A model generated the notes under the pieces. It was not told where the DNA came from and searched no databases. It was given only the letters and a program-made list of their open reading frames with translations. The translations under genes were made by a program, and so were the position numbers. Shown here in pieces: positions 9,271-17,826 of a stretch of 64,000 nt of DNA (its first letter is position 1; each line of letters opens with the position of its first letter). The stretch is from assembly GCA_963665935.1 (NCBI GenBank), contig OY762510.1:806001-870000 (forward strand), in the 5' to 3' direction. The stretch is from Syntrophus sp963665935. Its GTDB lineage: Bacteria > Desulfobacterota > Syntrophia > Syntrophales > Syntrophaceae.

Positions 9271-9663
9271 TTAGACTCTTCGTCTTTTTGGGGGACGACA
9301 ACCATTGTGAGGAATCGGTGTTACATCTCTAATGAGTGATATGGTCAACCCGGCAGCCTGCAACGAACGCAACGCAGATTCTCGACCCGATCCAGGACCT
9401 TTCACATAGACCTGCACCTTCCTCAAACCGTGCTCTTTCGCCTTTTTTACACAGTCTTCCGCAGCCATCTGAGCGGCAAAAGGGGTGCTCTTTCTCGATC
9501 CTTTAAAACCCTGCATTCCAGAAGATGACCACGCGATGACATTACCCACCGGATCTGTTATGGTAATGATCGTATTATTAAAAGTTGATTGTATATGCGC
9601 AATTCCTTCCGGAATATTTTTTTTCTCTTTCTTCTTTCCTGTCTTTCTGACTTGCTTTGCCAT
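9271..9663 (-). CDS. rpsK: 30S ribosomal protein S11
   Basis: Platform protein of the small subunit near the mRNA exit. The 130 residues have a lysine-rich N-terminus, then the conserved IAHIQSTFNNTIITITDP and the C-terminal TPIPHNGCRPPKRRRV. It lies between rpsM and rpsD in the alpha operon. Confidence 0.98.
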   Translation of the reverse strand: MAKQVRKTGKKKEKKNIPEGIAHIQSTFNNTIITITDPVGNVIAWSSSGMQGFKGSRKSTPFAAQMAAEDCVKKAKEHGLRKVQVYVKGPGSGRESALRSLQAAGLTISLIRDVTPIPHNGCRPPKRRRV

Positions 9664-9707
9664 TTTCTTCCCCTGTCTAATTCAGTTCTTTGACAATCTA
9701 TTTATTA

Positions 9708-10076
9708 TTATTTTTTCTTTCCGGCAATAGCTCGCCTGGGACCTTTGCGTGTCCGCGCATTCGTATGTGTTCTCTGTCCCCTGACTGGAAGCCCCTTGCG
9801 ATGACGAAGTCCTCTATATGCTCCAACATCCATAAGGCGCTTAATCGACATAGAAATCTCTCTTCGCAGGTCACCTTCAACTTTGTGGTCTCTGTCGATT
9901 ATATTTCTTATGGCGTTGATTTCGGAATCTGCGAGTTCATCACTCTTCGTATCATAACTAATCTCTGCCTTTTCGAGAATTTCCCTAGCCTTTGTTCTAC
10001 CGATTCCATAGATGTAAGTTAATGCTATTTCAATTCTTTTATTCTTTGGTAAATCTACACCTGCAATTCTTGCCAC
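9708..10076 (-). CDS. rpsM: 30S ribosomal protein S13
   Basis: Head protein of the small subunit that contacts L5 across the subunit bridge and the P-site tRNA. The 122 residues begin MARIAGVDLPKNKRIEIAL and end in GPRRAIAGKKK. The start is GTG at 10076, preceded by AGGAGGAAGCCCG. It follows rpmJ by 31 bp. Confidence 0.97.
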   Translation of the reverse strand: MARIAGVDLPKNKRIEIALTYIYGIGRTKAREILEKAEISYDTKSDELADSEINAIRNIIDRDHKVEGDLRREISMSIKRLMDVGAYRGLRHRKGLPVRGQRTHTNARTRKGPRRAIAGKKK

Positions 10077-10107
10077 CGGGCTTCCTCCTGATCACAAATT
10101 CTATATG

Positions 10108-10221
10108 CTATCCCTGCCGCTGCTTGTGCTTTGGATTTTCACAGATAACTCTAAGCGTTCCGCGTCTTTTTATAATTTTACACTTTTCGCAGATTTTCTT
10201 TACGGATGATCTTACTTTCAC
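10108..10221 (-). CDS. rpmJ: 50S ribosomal protein L36, zinc-binding form
   Basis: A 37-residue protein, MKVRSSVKKICEKCKII with a second cysteine-histidine pair (VICENPKHKQRQG), the zinc-ribbon C+ form of L36. It starts with GTG at 10221, with a GAGGAG sequence about 13 bp upstream. It lies between infA and rpsM, the normal place. Confidence 0.95.
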   Translation of the reverse strand: MKVRSSVKKICEKCKIIKRRGTLRVICENPKHKQRQG

Positions 10222-10316
10222 GATCCTAATTCCACTCCTCTATTATCTGATATTAATATTTCTCTTTATTCATGATATTTTAAAAAAGGTGCGAACATCT
10301 GCACTGCTTTTTCTTT

Positions 10317-10535
10317 TTATTTCGTCCTATAGACGATCCTTCCCCTTGTCAAATCGTAAGGTGACAATTCTACGGTCACTTTGTCCCCAGGCAATATCTT
10401 GATAAAATGCATCCTCATCTTGCCGGAAATATGGGCCAGCACGCGATGACCATTTTCTAATTCCACCCGGAACATAGCATTCGGAAGGGGTTCTATTACA
10501 CGACCCTCGACTTCTATGGGTTCTTCCTTCGCCAT
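10317..10535 (-). CDS. infA: Translation initiation factor IF-1
   Basis: Single OB-fold factor that blocks the A site during initiation. The 72 residues begin MAKEEPIEVEGRVIEPLPNA and contain ISGKMRMHFIKILPGD and YDLTRGRIVYR, all typical. It lies between map and rpmJ, the standard spc/alpha junction. Confidence 0.98.
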   Translation of the reverse strand: MAKEEPIEVEGRVIEPLPNAMFRVELENGHRVLAHISGKMRMHFIKILPGDKVTVELSPYDLTRGRIVYRTK

Positions 10536-10642
10536 AATTTATCCTATGATATCTTCAACCTTTTTCTTGAATGTTTAAAGCGGCAATTTTAATCTTTAAC
10601 TTGGAGTGCTCTTCAGTTCTTTCCTAGCTTGAATGCCGCAAC

Positions 10643-11392
10643 TCAATTGACATAACTCAATATTTCCGGGCCATCATCCGTTATTGCAACGGTGTGCTCA
10701 AAGTGGGCCGAATTTTTAGCATCTTCTGTAACAACTGTCCAATTGTCTTTTAAGACTCTAATATTATACTTACCGGCATTCACCATAGGCTCTATGGCCA
10801 GCACCATACCCTTTTTCAATTGAATGCCTCTGCCCTTGATCCCGTAATTAGGCACCTGAGGATCCTCATGGAGGTTTTTGCCGATTCCGTGTCCCACATA
10901 ATCCCGCACAACTGAGAAACCGGCGCTTTCAACATAATTCTGAATCGCAGCCGAAATATCTCCTAATCGATTACCTTCCCTCGTCTCCTGAATTCCCCGA
11001 TACAAACCCTCTTTCGTTACGCTAAGGAGTTTTAACGACTCTTCAGATACCTTTCCAACAGGAACCGTAATCGCCGTATCACCATAGAATCCGTCACAAA
11101 AGACTCCGTAATCAAGGCTGACAATATCGCCTTCTTTCAACATTCGCTTCGAAGGCATTCCATGGACAACCTCTTCATTAACGGAAACACATAATCCGAA
11201 GGGAAAGCCGCTATATCCTTTAAATGCGGGACGCACCCTTTTTCGAGCGGCGAGTTCCTCTGCGCATGCTTCAAGTTCAATAGTCCTGATGCCTGGCTTC
11301 ACCAGATTTTCTATCTCTTTTAATATCTCTGCGGCAATCTTGCTGCTTGTTCTTATCTTTTCTATCTCTTCAGGTGCCTTAATAATAACCAT
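10643..11392 (-). CDS. map: Methionine aminopeptidase, type I
   Basis: Removes the initiator methionine from nascent proteins. The 249 residues show the five metal ligands of the pita-bread fold: Asp in SLDYGV, Asp in GDTAIT, His in GHGIGKNLHE, Glu in AIEPM and Glu in HFEHT. It follows secY by 32 bp. The adenylate kinase gene that often separates secY and map is missing here. Confidence 0.97.
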   Translation of the reverse strand: MVIIKAPEEIEKIRTSSKIAAEILKEIENLVKPGIRTIELEACAEELAARKRVRPAFKGYSGFPFGLCVSVNEEVVHGMPSKRMLKEGDIVSLDYGVFCDGFYGDTAITVPVGKVSEESLKLLSVTKEGLYRGIQETREGNRLGDISAAIQNYVESAGFSVVRDYVGHGIGKNLHEDPQVPNYGIKGRGIQLKKGMVLAIEPMVNAGKYNIRVLKDNWTVVTEDAKNSAHFEHTVAITDDGPEILSYVN

Positions 11393-11424
11393 ACAGTTTC
11401 TTTATACAACGACGATTGCCGCCG

Positions 11425-12732
11425 TTACCTTCTTCTTGCAATTTTCCCTTTTTTCAAAAAGCCTTCATATTGCCTGGTAAGAAGATGCGTTTCCAACTGC
11501 CCTGCGGTATCCAGGGCAACACCCACGACGATCAATAATGCTGTGCCCCCGAAATAGAAAGGCACATTGAAATAGGCAATCAGGATGCTCGGCAGGACAC
11601 ATACTGCCGACACATAGACCGCACCGCTGAACGTTAATCGAGTCAAGACGTCATCGATATATTCTGCCGTTTTCTTCCCAGGCCGGATTCCCGGGACATA
11701 TCCACCGTACTTCCTCATATTTTCAGCCACGTCCGTCGGATTGAATGTCACAGCCGTATAAAAATAACAAAAGAAAACAATAAAGCCCACATATAAAATT
11801 TCGTATCCTATTCTTCCTGGGATTAACGCATCCGCCACAGCCTTCATCCAGGGATGAGGTACGAAATTCGCGATTGTCGCCGGAAACATGATAATTGAAG
11901 AAGCGAATATCGGCGGAATAACTCCCGCTGTATTGACTTTAAGGGGAAGGTGCGTCGACTGTCCTCCATATACTTTCCTTCCCACGACCCTCTTTGCATA
12001 TTGAACAGGAATTCGCCTCTGCCCACTCTCGACGAAAACAATGACCCCGATAACACTGATCATCATCACGATAAGGATAATGATCAGAAAAAATCCCATC
12101 TCACCTGTCGATAGCAACCGAAAAGTATTTATGATAGCCTCCGGCCCTCGACATACAATACCTGCGAAGATAATCAAGGATATCCCGTTGCCGATACCCT
12201 TTTCCGTTATCTGCTCTCCGAGCCACATCAAAAATGCCGTACCGGCCGTTAAGGTCAATACGGTCATCAATCGAAATCCCCACCCTGGCTGAAGAACAAT
12301 CGATACACCCGTTGGACCTGCCATGTTCTCCAATCCAACGGATATTCCAAATCCCTGTATGATGCTGAGCCCGACCGTTCCGTACCGGGTATATTGGGTT
12401 ATCTTTCTTCTTCCCGCTTCCCCTTCTTTGGAAAGCCTTTCCAGATGAGGTATGGCTACGGTAAGCAGCTGAATGATAATGGAGGCGCTGATATACGGCA
12501 TAATTCCAAGTGCAAAGACAGATAAATTACTCAGCGCTCCACCTGCAAACATGTCAAAGAGCCCCAACAACGATCCCTTGGCCTGTTCAAAATATGCCAT
12601 TAACGCAGCTGTATCAATGCCAGGAGTCGGTATATGAGCCCCGACACGATATACCCCCAGCATTAAAAGCGTATAAAGAATCCGCTTTTGTAATTCCGGT
12701 ATTTTATTAATATTCTTTAAGCCGTCTATCAA
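11425..12732 (-). CDS. secY: Preprotein translocase subunit SecY
   Basis: Channel subunit of the SecYEG translocon in the inner membrane. The 435 residues show the usual ten membrane segments, the plug region, and the conserved PGIRPGKKTAEYID cytoplasmic segment. The start is TTG at 12732, one base beyond the rplO stop, with GAGGT inside the end of rplO as ribosome-binding site. SecE is encoded at 35730-35945. Confidence 0.97.
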   Translation of the reverse strand: MIDGLKNINKIPELQKRILYTLLMLGVYRVGAHIPTPGIDTAALMAYFEQAKGSLLGLFDMFAGGALSNLSVFALGIMPYISASIIIQLLTVAIPHLERLSKEGEAGRRKITQYTRYGTVGLSIIQGFGISVGLENMAGPTGVSIVLQPGWGFRLMTVLTLTAGTAFLMWLGEQITEKGIGNGISLIIFAGIVCRGPEAIINTFRLLSTGEMGFFLIIILIVMMISVIGVIVFVESGQRRIPVQYAKRVVGRKVYGGQSTHLPLKVNTAGVIPPIFASSIIMFPATIANFVPHPWMKAVADALIPGRIGYEILYVGFIVFFCYFYTAVTFNPTDVAENMRKYGGYVPGIRPGKKTAEYIDDVLTRLTFSGAVYVSAVCVLPSILIAYFNVPFYFGGTALLIVVGVALDTAGQLETHLLTRQYEGFLKKGKIARRR

Positions 12733-12733
12733 A

Positions 12734-13180
12734 TCAGACTACCTCGATAATCGATCCGCCTGCTGCCTCAATCTTCGCTCTCGCACCTGAACTGATCATC
12801 GCAATTTTTACGGTCAAAGGATGATCGATTTCCCCTGCTCCAAGAATTTTCACTCTTTCCACGGAATTTTTAATCAGCCGGCTATGCTTTAATTGTTCCA
12901 CATCTATGGTAACACCGGTTTCAAACCCATTAAGCGTCTCAACATTGAGCGTAACGATGTCTTTGCAGAGTTTACTCTTGAACCCCCGCTTTGGCAGACG
13001 CCGGGACAACGGCATCTGTCCGCCTTCAAATCCATCTCTTACTCCACCTCCGGATCTTGCGTTTTGGCCTTTATGCCCCTTACAGGCTGTCTTGCCATGC
13101 CCGGAACCCGTTCCTCTTCCGACTCTTTTCTTTTTCTTCCGCGATCCTGCCGGCGGCGCCAATTGACTCAGATCCATCAT
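12734..13180 (-). CDS. rplO: 50S ribosomal protein L15
   Basis: Late-assembly 23S rRNA-binding protein. The 148 residues have the glycine-rich N-terminus (RVGRGTGSGHGKTACKGHKG) and the LPKRGFKSK segment. Its ATG overlaps the rpmD stop (ATGA), implying translational coupling. Confidence 0.98.
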   Translation of the reverse strand: MMDLSQLAPPAGSRKKKKRVGRGTGSGHGKTACKGHKGQNARSGGGVRDGFEGGQMPLSRRLPKRGFKSKLCKDIVTLNVETLNGFETGVTIDVEQLKHSRLIKNSVERVKILGAGEIDHPLTVKIAMISSGARAKIEAAGGSIIEVV

Positions 13181-13371
13181 TCCCCTCCCTCAAGCTCCTC
13201 GCACATTACAAGATGACTCACCTTGTTTACCATACCTCTTATTTCAGGACTGTCCTTGAGGATAACCACTTTATTGATCTTCAACAGGCCCATGCCTTTG
13301 AGAATCTCCCGCTGTTTCGGAGGTCTTCCAATCATACTTTTTTTAAGTGTTATCTTTAGTTTCTTAGTCAC
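13177..13371 (-). CDS. rpmD: 50S ribosomal protein L30
   Basis: Small 64-residue protein with the L30 signature (LKITLKKSMIGRPPKQREIL, then VSHLV). It starts with GTG at 13371 in the rpsE-rpmD-rplO order and overlaps rplO by four bases. Confidence 0.96.
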   Translation of the reverse strand: MTKKLKITLKKSMIGRPPKQREILKGMGLLKINKVVILKDSPEIRGMVNKVSHLVMCEELEGGE

Positions 13372-13389
13372 TGTGCTGTCCCCTCAATT

Positions 13390-13884
13390 CTAAAGTTCCG
13401 CTACGGTTCTGCCTCTAAGCGCGGCAATCCTGCCCGGGCTTTCCAATCGGCGTAATCCTTCGAGAGTCGCCTTCACAAGGTTATGTGGATTGTGAGAACC
13501 TAAACACTTTGTCAGTATGTTGTGGATTCCTGCTACTTCCAGCACCGCTCTTACAGCTCCGCCCGCAATCAACCCGGTACCTTCGGATGCAGGCTTAAGC
13601 AGCACACGCCCCGCTCCAAACTTACCAATCACTTCATAGGGTATCGTCCCTTTTTCGATTTCAATTTTCGTCATGCTCTTCTTGGCCTGTTCCATACCTT
13701 TTCTGATGGCTTCAGGCACTTCATGCGCTTTACCCAAACCAGCGCCAACAGTCCCATTGCCATCTCCCACCACAACAATAGCACTGAATCGAAATCGTCT
13801 TCCACCTTTAACGACTTTGGCAGTTCTGTTTATCGCGATGACCCTGTCCAGAAATTCAACTTCGCCGAAATCTTTCTTATCCAA
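13390..13884 (-). CDS. rpsE: 30S ribosomal protein S5
   Basis: Protein at the mRNA entry channel involved in decoding accuracy. The 164 residues contain the double-stranded RNA-binding-like N-terminal domain (VIAINRTAKVVKGGRRFRFS) and the C-terminal VRAVLEVAGIHNILTKCLGS. The start is TTG at 13884, with AAGGGAT about eight bases upstream. Confidence 0.97.
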   Translation of the reverse strand: MDKKDFGEVEFLDRVIAINRTAKVVKGGRRFRFSAIVVVGDGNGTVGAGLGKAHEVPEAIRKGMEQAKKSMTKIEIEKGTIPYEVIGKFGAGRVLLKPASEGTGLIAGGAVRAVLEVAGIHNILTKCLGSHNPHNLVKATLEGLRRLESPGRIAALRGRTVAEL

Positions 13885-13924
13885 TGATCAATCCCTTTAA
13901 AATGAATTAAATTGATTTATTATA

Positions 13925-14290
13925 TTAAAATCTCAACCCTTCTTCCCTAGCGCCGTCAGCTAACGCTTTCACCCTGCCGTGGTACAAATAGCACGATCTG
14001 TCGAAGACTGCCTCTTCTATCCCCATGGCTTTAAGCTTCCGGGATATTTCTCTTCCCACTTCCTTGGCAGCATCAACCTTTTTTACTTCGTGTACCTTAC
14101 TTTTTATATCTTCATTGACTGTTGAGGCCTGGGCAATGGTCTTCCCCACATTATCGTCCACCGCCTGAACATAAATATGCCTCGAGCTCCTGAATACTGC
14201 CAGTCTTGGCCTCTCTGTCGTGCCGTGAATCTTTGCACGCACTCGAGCCTTTCTCTTCTCTCTGATTTCCTGAACTTTTTTCGACGCCAA
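13925..14290 (-). CDS. rplR: 50S ribosomal protein L18
   Basis: 5S rRNA-binding protein of the central protuberance. The 121 residues include RPRLAVFRSSRHIYVQ and end in DGAREEGLRF. The start is TTG at 14290, preceded by GAGGTAGAAAG, and the family begins at this point. Confidence 0.97.
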   Translation of the reverse strand: MASKKVQEIREKRKARVRAKIHGTTERPRLAVFRSSRHIYVQAVDDNVGKTIAQASTVNEDIKSKVHEVKKVDAAKEVGREISRKLKAMGIEEAVFDRSCYLYHGRVKALADGAREEGLRF

Positions 14291-14342
14291 CTTTCTACCT
14301 CGCCGGATGACTAATATAGTATGGTTTATTTTATTCTAGACG

Positions 14343-14882
14343 TCATGCCCCTACAGATTTTCCAACTTTTCTTCTAACTTCTTCACCCGCATATTTGATT
14401 CCCTTGCCCTTATACGGCTCAGGCTTTTTAATTCGGCGAATATCGGCAGCGACCTTTCCCACCTTTTCCTTATCAATTCCCGAGAGGACAATCGTTGTCT
14501 GCTTCTCAATCTTGCAATCAATTCCTTCGGGCAGGGTATATGTTACAGGGCTTGAAAAACCAATGGTCAATTTAAGATTTTTGCCTTCAGCTTCCGCCTT
14601 GTATCCAACACCCACAATTTCGAGATTCTTCTCATAACCAGTGCTCACACCGGTTACCATATTTTGTATCAGGGTTCTTACCAATCCATGATAAGCACGA
14701 TCCTGCCGGCTGTCTGAGGGTCGTTTCACGACGACTCTTCCATCTTCAAATACAACATCAATTCTTTCGGGTATGATAGCCGCCAGTTCACCGCGTGGTC
14801 CCGCTACCTTTATCGTATTTGCCGTCCGCTCACAGGTTACTTTTGCCGGCAGTTCTATCGGTTTTTTACCAATCCTTGACAT
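14343..14882 (-). CDS. rplF: 50S ribosomal protein L6
   Basis: Two-domain 23S rRNA-binding protein near the factor-binding site. The 179 residues begin MSRIGKKPIELPAKV and end with the conserved PEPYKGKGIKYAGE segment. It lies between rpsH and rplR. Confidence 0.98.
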   Translation of the reverse strand: MSRIGKKPIELPAKVTCERTANTIKVAGPRGELAAIIPERIDVVFEDGRVVVKRPSDSRQDRAYHGLVRTLIQNMVTGVSTGYEKNLEIVGVGYKAEAEGKNLKLTIGFSSPVTYTLPEGIDCKIEKQTTIVLSGIDKEKVGKVAADIRRIKKPEPYKGKGIKYAGEEVRRKVGKSVGA

Positions 14883-14930
14883 GATAACTCTCCTGTCGTT
14901 ATCCTTCTGCTACCCTATATCTTAATATGA

Positions 14931-15332
14931 TTACCATACCTTGCAAAGTACTTCGCCGCCAACGTTCTTTTCTCTGGCCTCTTTATCCGTAATCACGCCC
15001 TTTGATGTGGATATGATGGCGACCCCATATCCATTGAGTACCTTTGGAATCTGATCATACTTAACATATATCCTTCTACCTGGTTTACTTACCCTCTGAA
15101 TATCATTGATGATGGTATTCTTCGTATCAGGATATTTCAGATAGACGTTAAGAACGTCATAACCCTTCTCGTTCTTCTTTATATCATAGCCACCAATATA
15201 TCCGGCCTTCTTTAAGACTTTCACAATGTTAACGTTTATTTTCGAGTGTAACACCTCTACACTCTTGAAACGAGCTCTGTTTGCATTTCTAATCCTTGTG
15301 AGCATATCTGCGATCGGATCGGTCATCCCCAT
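14931..15332 (-). CDS. rpsH: 30S ribosomal protein S8
   Basis: Central-domain 16S rRNA-binding protein and, in E. coli, the spc-operon repressor. The 133 residues begin MGMTDPIADMLTRIRNA and end GGEVLCKVW. The first ATG (15332) has AAGGAG seven bases upstream, so it is preferred over the ATG two codons later. Confidence 0.97.
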   Translation of the reverse strand: MGMTDPIADMLTRIRNANRARFKSVEVLHSKINVNIVKVLKKAGYIGGYDIKKNEKGYDVLNVYLKYPDTKNTIINDIQRVSKPGRRIYVKYDQIPKVLNGYGVAIISTSKGVITDKEAREKNVGGEVLCKVW

Positions 15333-15356
15333 ATACCTACTCCTTAAATATATTGA

Positions 15357-15542
15357 CTACCAGCTTGATTTAATCACGCCGGGAATTTCGCCTTTTGACG
15401 ACAGTTTCCTTAAACATATTCTACACATACCAAATTTCCTGTAATATGCCCTTGGTCTACCGCATATGGAGCATCTATTGTACGTTCTCACAGAATATTT
15501 CGGCTCTCTTTTTGCCTTTGCTATCAAGGATTTTTTTGCCAC
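15357..15542 (-). CDS. rpsN: 30S ribosomal protein S14, short zinc-binding form
   Basis: The 61-residue type Z form of S14 with two CxxC pairs (CSICG and CRICL) that bind zinc. The start is GTG at 15542 with GGAGGAG upstream. It sits between rplE and rpsH, the usual spc position. Confidence 0.97.
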   Translation of the reverse strand: MAKKSLIAKAKREPKYSVRTYNRCSICGRPRAYYRKFGMCRICLRKLSSKGEIPGVIKSSW

Positions 15543-15580
15543 TCCAACTCCTCCGGTTATTTCTCTTCCTCGCTGTTTTC

Positions 15581-16120
15581 TTAACTTCTGAATGGTACGC
15601 CCATATACTTCAGAAGTGCTCTTGCTTCCTCATCCGTGTTTGCACTCGTCACGATGGCGATATTCATTCCCCGAACTTTTTCTATTTTATCGTATTCAAT
15701 TTCGGGGAAGATAATCTGCTCCTTGACACCGATCGAAAAGTTGCCCCGACCATCAAACGTGTTCGGTGATACCCCTCTGAAATCGCGAATTCTCGGAAGC
15801 GCCACGTTTATGAATCGGTCAAAAAATTCATACATTCTCTCTCTTCTCAAGGTTACTCTGCATCCAATGGACATTCCTTTTCTCAACTTGAACGTAGCAA
15901 TGGATTTTTTCGCCTTCGTAATGACGACCTTCTGCCCCGTTATCAGTTCCAGCTCACTCGCCGCCGTCTCAAGAATTTTTACATTCTGAATGGCTTCACC
16001 CAACCCCATATTGACAACAATCTTCTTCATTACCGGAACTTGCATGGGATTGCTGTACCCGAACTGAGAAACCAAAGCAGGAACGACTTCCTTTTTGTAA
16101 TAATCCTTTAATCTCGCCAT
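15581..16120 (-). CDS. rplE: 50S ribosomal protein L5
   Basis: 5S rRNA-binding protein forming an intersubunit bridge to S13. The 179 residues begin MARLKDYYKKEVVPAL, contain VVNMGLGEA and end TDEEARALLKYMGVPF. It follows rplX by 11 bp. Confidence 0.98.
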   Translation of the reverse strand: MARLKDYYKKEVVPALVSQFGYSNPMQVPVMKKIVVNMGLGEAIQNVKILETAASELELITGQKVVITKAKKSIATFKLRKGMSIGCRVTLRRERMYEFFDRFINVALPRIRDFRGVSPNTFDGRGNFSIGVKEQIIFPEIEYDKIEKVRGMNIAIVTSANTDEEARALLKYMGVPFRS

Positions 16121-16131
16121 TTCACCAATAC

Positions 16132-16452
16132 CTACACATCCAAGATGTCACTGCATTTTTTGCAGATGCGAACTTTCTTACCATCTTCAATCATCTTTAT
16201 GCCAATTCTCGTTTCCTTATTGCATTTCCCACACATAATGCTTACGTTCGAGGCATGAATCGAACCTTCTTTATCGACGATTCCACCTTTTCCCATGGCA
16301 TTAGCTTTCTGGTGCCGTTTGATCATGTTCAGTTTTTCTATGACGACTCTGTTCTTTTCCTTGATCACGCTCAGGATTTTTCCCGTTTTTCCCTTTTCCT
16401 TGCCTGCTGTGACCTTAACCAAGTCGCCTTTTTTCAAATGCTTCAATTGCAT
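16132..16452 (-). CDS. rplX: 50S ribosomal protein L24 with C-terminal zinc ribbon
   Basis: Assembly-initiator protein with an N-terminal KOW motif (KKGDLVKVTAGKEKGKTGKI, residues about 6-25). The C-terminal half carries two CxxC pairs (CGKC and CKKC, near 75 and 98) of the kind that bind zinc. The length of 106 residues is usual. It lies between rplN and rplE. Confidence 0.97.
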   Translation of the reverse strand: MQLKHLKKGDLVKVTAGKEKGKTGKILSVIKEKNRVVIEKLNMIKRHQKANAMGKGGIVDKEGSIHASNVSIMCGKCNKETRIGIKMIEDGKKVRICKKCSDILDV

Positions 16453-16503
16453 TGCCTATTCTCCATCATCTCTTTCACTGTTCAAGCTAATATACCACGA
16501 AAT

Positions 16504-16872
16504 TCACAGTACTTCAGGCGCCAGCGATATGATCTTCATGAACTGCTTTGCTCGCAACTCCCGGGCTACTGGACCAAAGATTCTTGTTCCAATCGGCTCC
16601 ATCTGATTGCTGATCAATACAGCGGAATTATCATCAAATTTTAAATACGACCCATCCGCGCGCCTAACCTCTTTGGCAGTCCGAACGATGACGGCCTTCA
16701 TGACGTCGCCCTTCTTAACCTTCGAGTTCGGCATCGCTTCCTTTACCGCTACAACAATAACGTCGCCAACGCCGGCGTATCTTCTCTTTGATCCCCCTAG
16801 CACCTTAATGCAGGCGACTTTTTTTGCGCCGGAATTATCTGCCACATTAAGTACCGTTTGCATCTGAATCAT
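16504..16872 (-). CDS. rplN: 50S ribosomal protein L14
   Basis: Large-subunit protein at an intersubunit bridge. The 122 residues begin MIQMQTVLNVADNSGAKK and end FMKIISLAPEVL. It lies between rpsQ and rplX. Confidence 0.98.
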   Translation of the reverse strand: MIQMQTVLNVADNSGAKKVACIKVLGGSKRRYAGVGDVIVVAVKEAMPNSKVKKGDVMKAVIVRTAKEVRRADGSYLKFDDNSAVLISNQMEPIGTRIFGPVARELRAKQFMKIISLAPEVL

Positions 16873-16908
16873 AATGCGACTCCATCAACCTTCCCGAGTA
16901 TTTTCTGA

Positions 16909-17166
16909 CTATTTTGCTTTTTCAACGATATTAAGCATTCTCCATCTCTTCAATCTGCTGAGTGGACGCGATTCCATGATGATCACGGTGTCTCCTACCT
17001 GACATTCATTTTTTTCATCATGCACCAGATATTTTACGTGCTTTTTCGTATATTTATGAAAGACCGTATGCTTGACCAGACGTTCCGCTCGAATGACGAT
17101 GGTTTTGTCCATCTTGTTACTGACGACAACACCTTTAATGGTCCTTTTCTTGCCTCGTTCGTTCAA
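16909..17166 (-). CDS. rpsQ: 30S ribosomal protein S17
   Basis: OB-fold primary 16S rRNA-binding protein. The 85 residues contain the S17 signature RTIKGVVVSNKMDKTIVI and ESRPLSRLKRWR. It starts with TTG at 17166, two bases beyond the rpmC stop at 17169, with a GGGGG stretch upstream. Confidence 0.96.
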   Translation of the reverse strand: MNERGKKRTIKGVVVSNKMDKTIVIRAERLVKHTVFHKYTKKHVKYLVHDEKNECQVGDTVIIMESRPLSRLKRWRMLNIVEKAK

Positions 17167-17168
17167 TG

Positions 17169-17360
17169 CTATTTAACCCCCTTTTCCCGCAATACCGTTT
17201 TCGCCCGGGCGATATCTTTTTTAATCTTTCCAAATGCCGCCGTTGATTCCAGTTGCCCTGATGCACTGCGCATTCTAAGGTTAAAAAGCTCTTCTACCAA
17301 CTCGTTTTCCTTCTGCCTTATCTCATCAAGGCTCTTATCCCGCCATTCTTTAGCCTTCAT
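17169..17360 (-). CDS. rpmC: 50S ribosomal protein L29
   Basis: A 63-residue helical protein at the exit tunnel and docking site for trigger factor and SRP. It has the typical ELVEELFNLRMRSASGQLE and IKKDIARAKTVLRE helices. Its ATG lies inside the end of rplP (11-base overlap), indicating translational coupling. Confidence 0.97.
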   Translation of the reverse strand: MKAKEWRDKSLDEIRQKENELVEELFNLRMRSASGQLESTAAFGKIKKDIARAKTVLREKGVK

Positions 17361-17772
17361 CGGTCAACTCCCTAGAAAGAAACCTTGTTCCTATTGGAAG
17401 CTTATGTGATGCCAGCCGGAACGCTTCCTTCGCTACATCCTTTGAAACTCCCTCCATCTCATAGAGCACCGTACCCGGTTTTACAACCGCTACCCATTCT
17501 TCCGGCGCCCCCTTTCCTTTTCCCATACGCGTTTCGGCTGGTTTCTTTGTTATTGATTTGTGAGGGAATATTCTAATCCATATCTTCCCGCCTCTGCGAA
17601 CATGACGCGTTATTGCAATTCTGGCTGCTTCAATCTGTCTTGCTGTTATCCAGCCACATTCTTCGGCTTGAAGGCCGAACTCTCCAAAGGAGATTTTGCT
17701 GCCCCTTGTTGCAGTCCCTGTCCTGCGTCCTCTCTGCAGCTTCCGATATTTAACTCTTTTTGGCATTAACAT
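17350..17772 (-). CDS. rplP: 50S ribosomal protein L16
   Basis: Protein of the A-site region of the peptidyl transferase centre. The 140 residues begin MLMPKRVKYRKLQRGR and contain ARIAITRHVRRGGKIWIRI and RMGKGKGAPEEWVA. The first ATG at 17772 has GAGGGA eight bases upstream. It overlaps rpmC by 11 bases. Confidence 0.97.
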   Translation of the reverse strand: MLMPKRVKYRKLQRGRRTGTATRGSKISFGEFGLQAEECGWITARQIEAARIAITRHVRRGGKIWIRIFPHKSITKKPAETRMGKGKGAPEEWVAVVKPGTVLYEMEGVSKDVAKEAFRLASHKLPIGTRFLSRELTDEG

Positions 17773-17826
17773 GGAACTTATCCCTCTATCGATTCAAACA
17801 TTTTCTATATTAAAAGCAGGTTGGGT

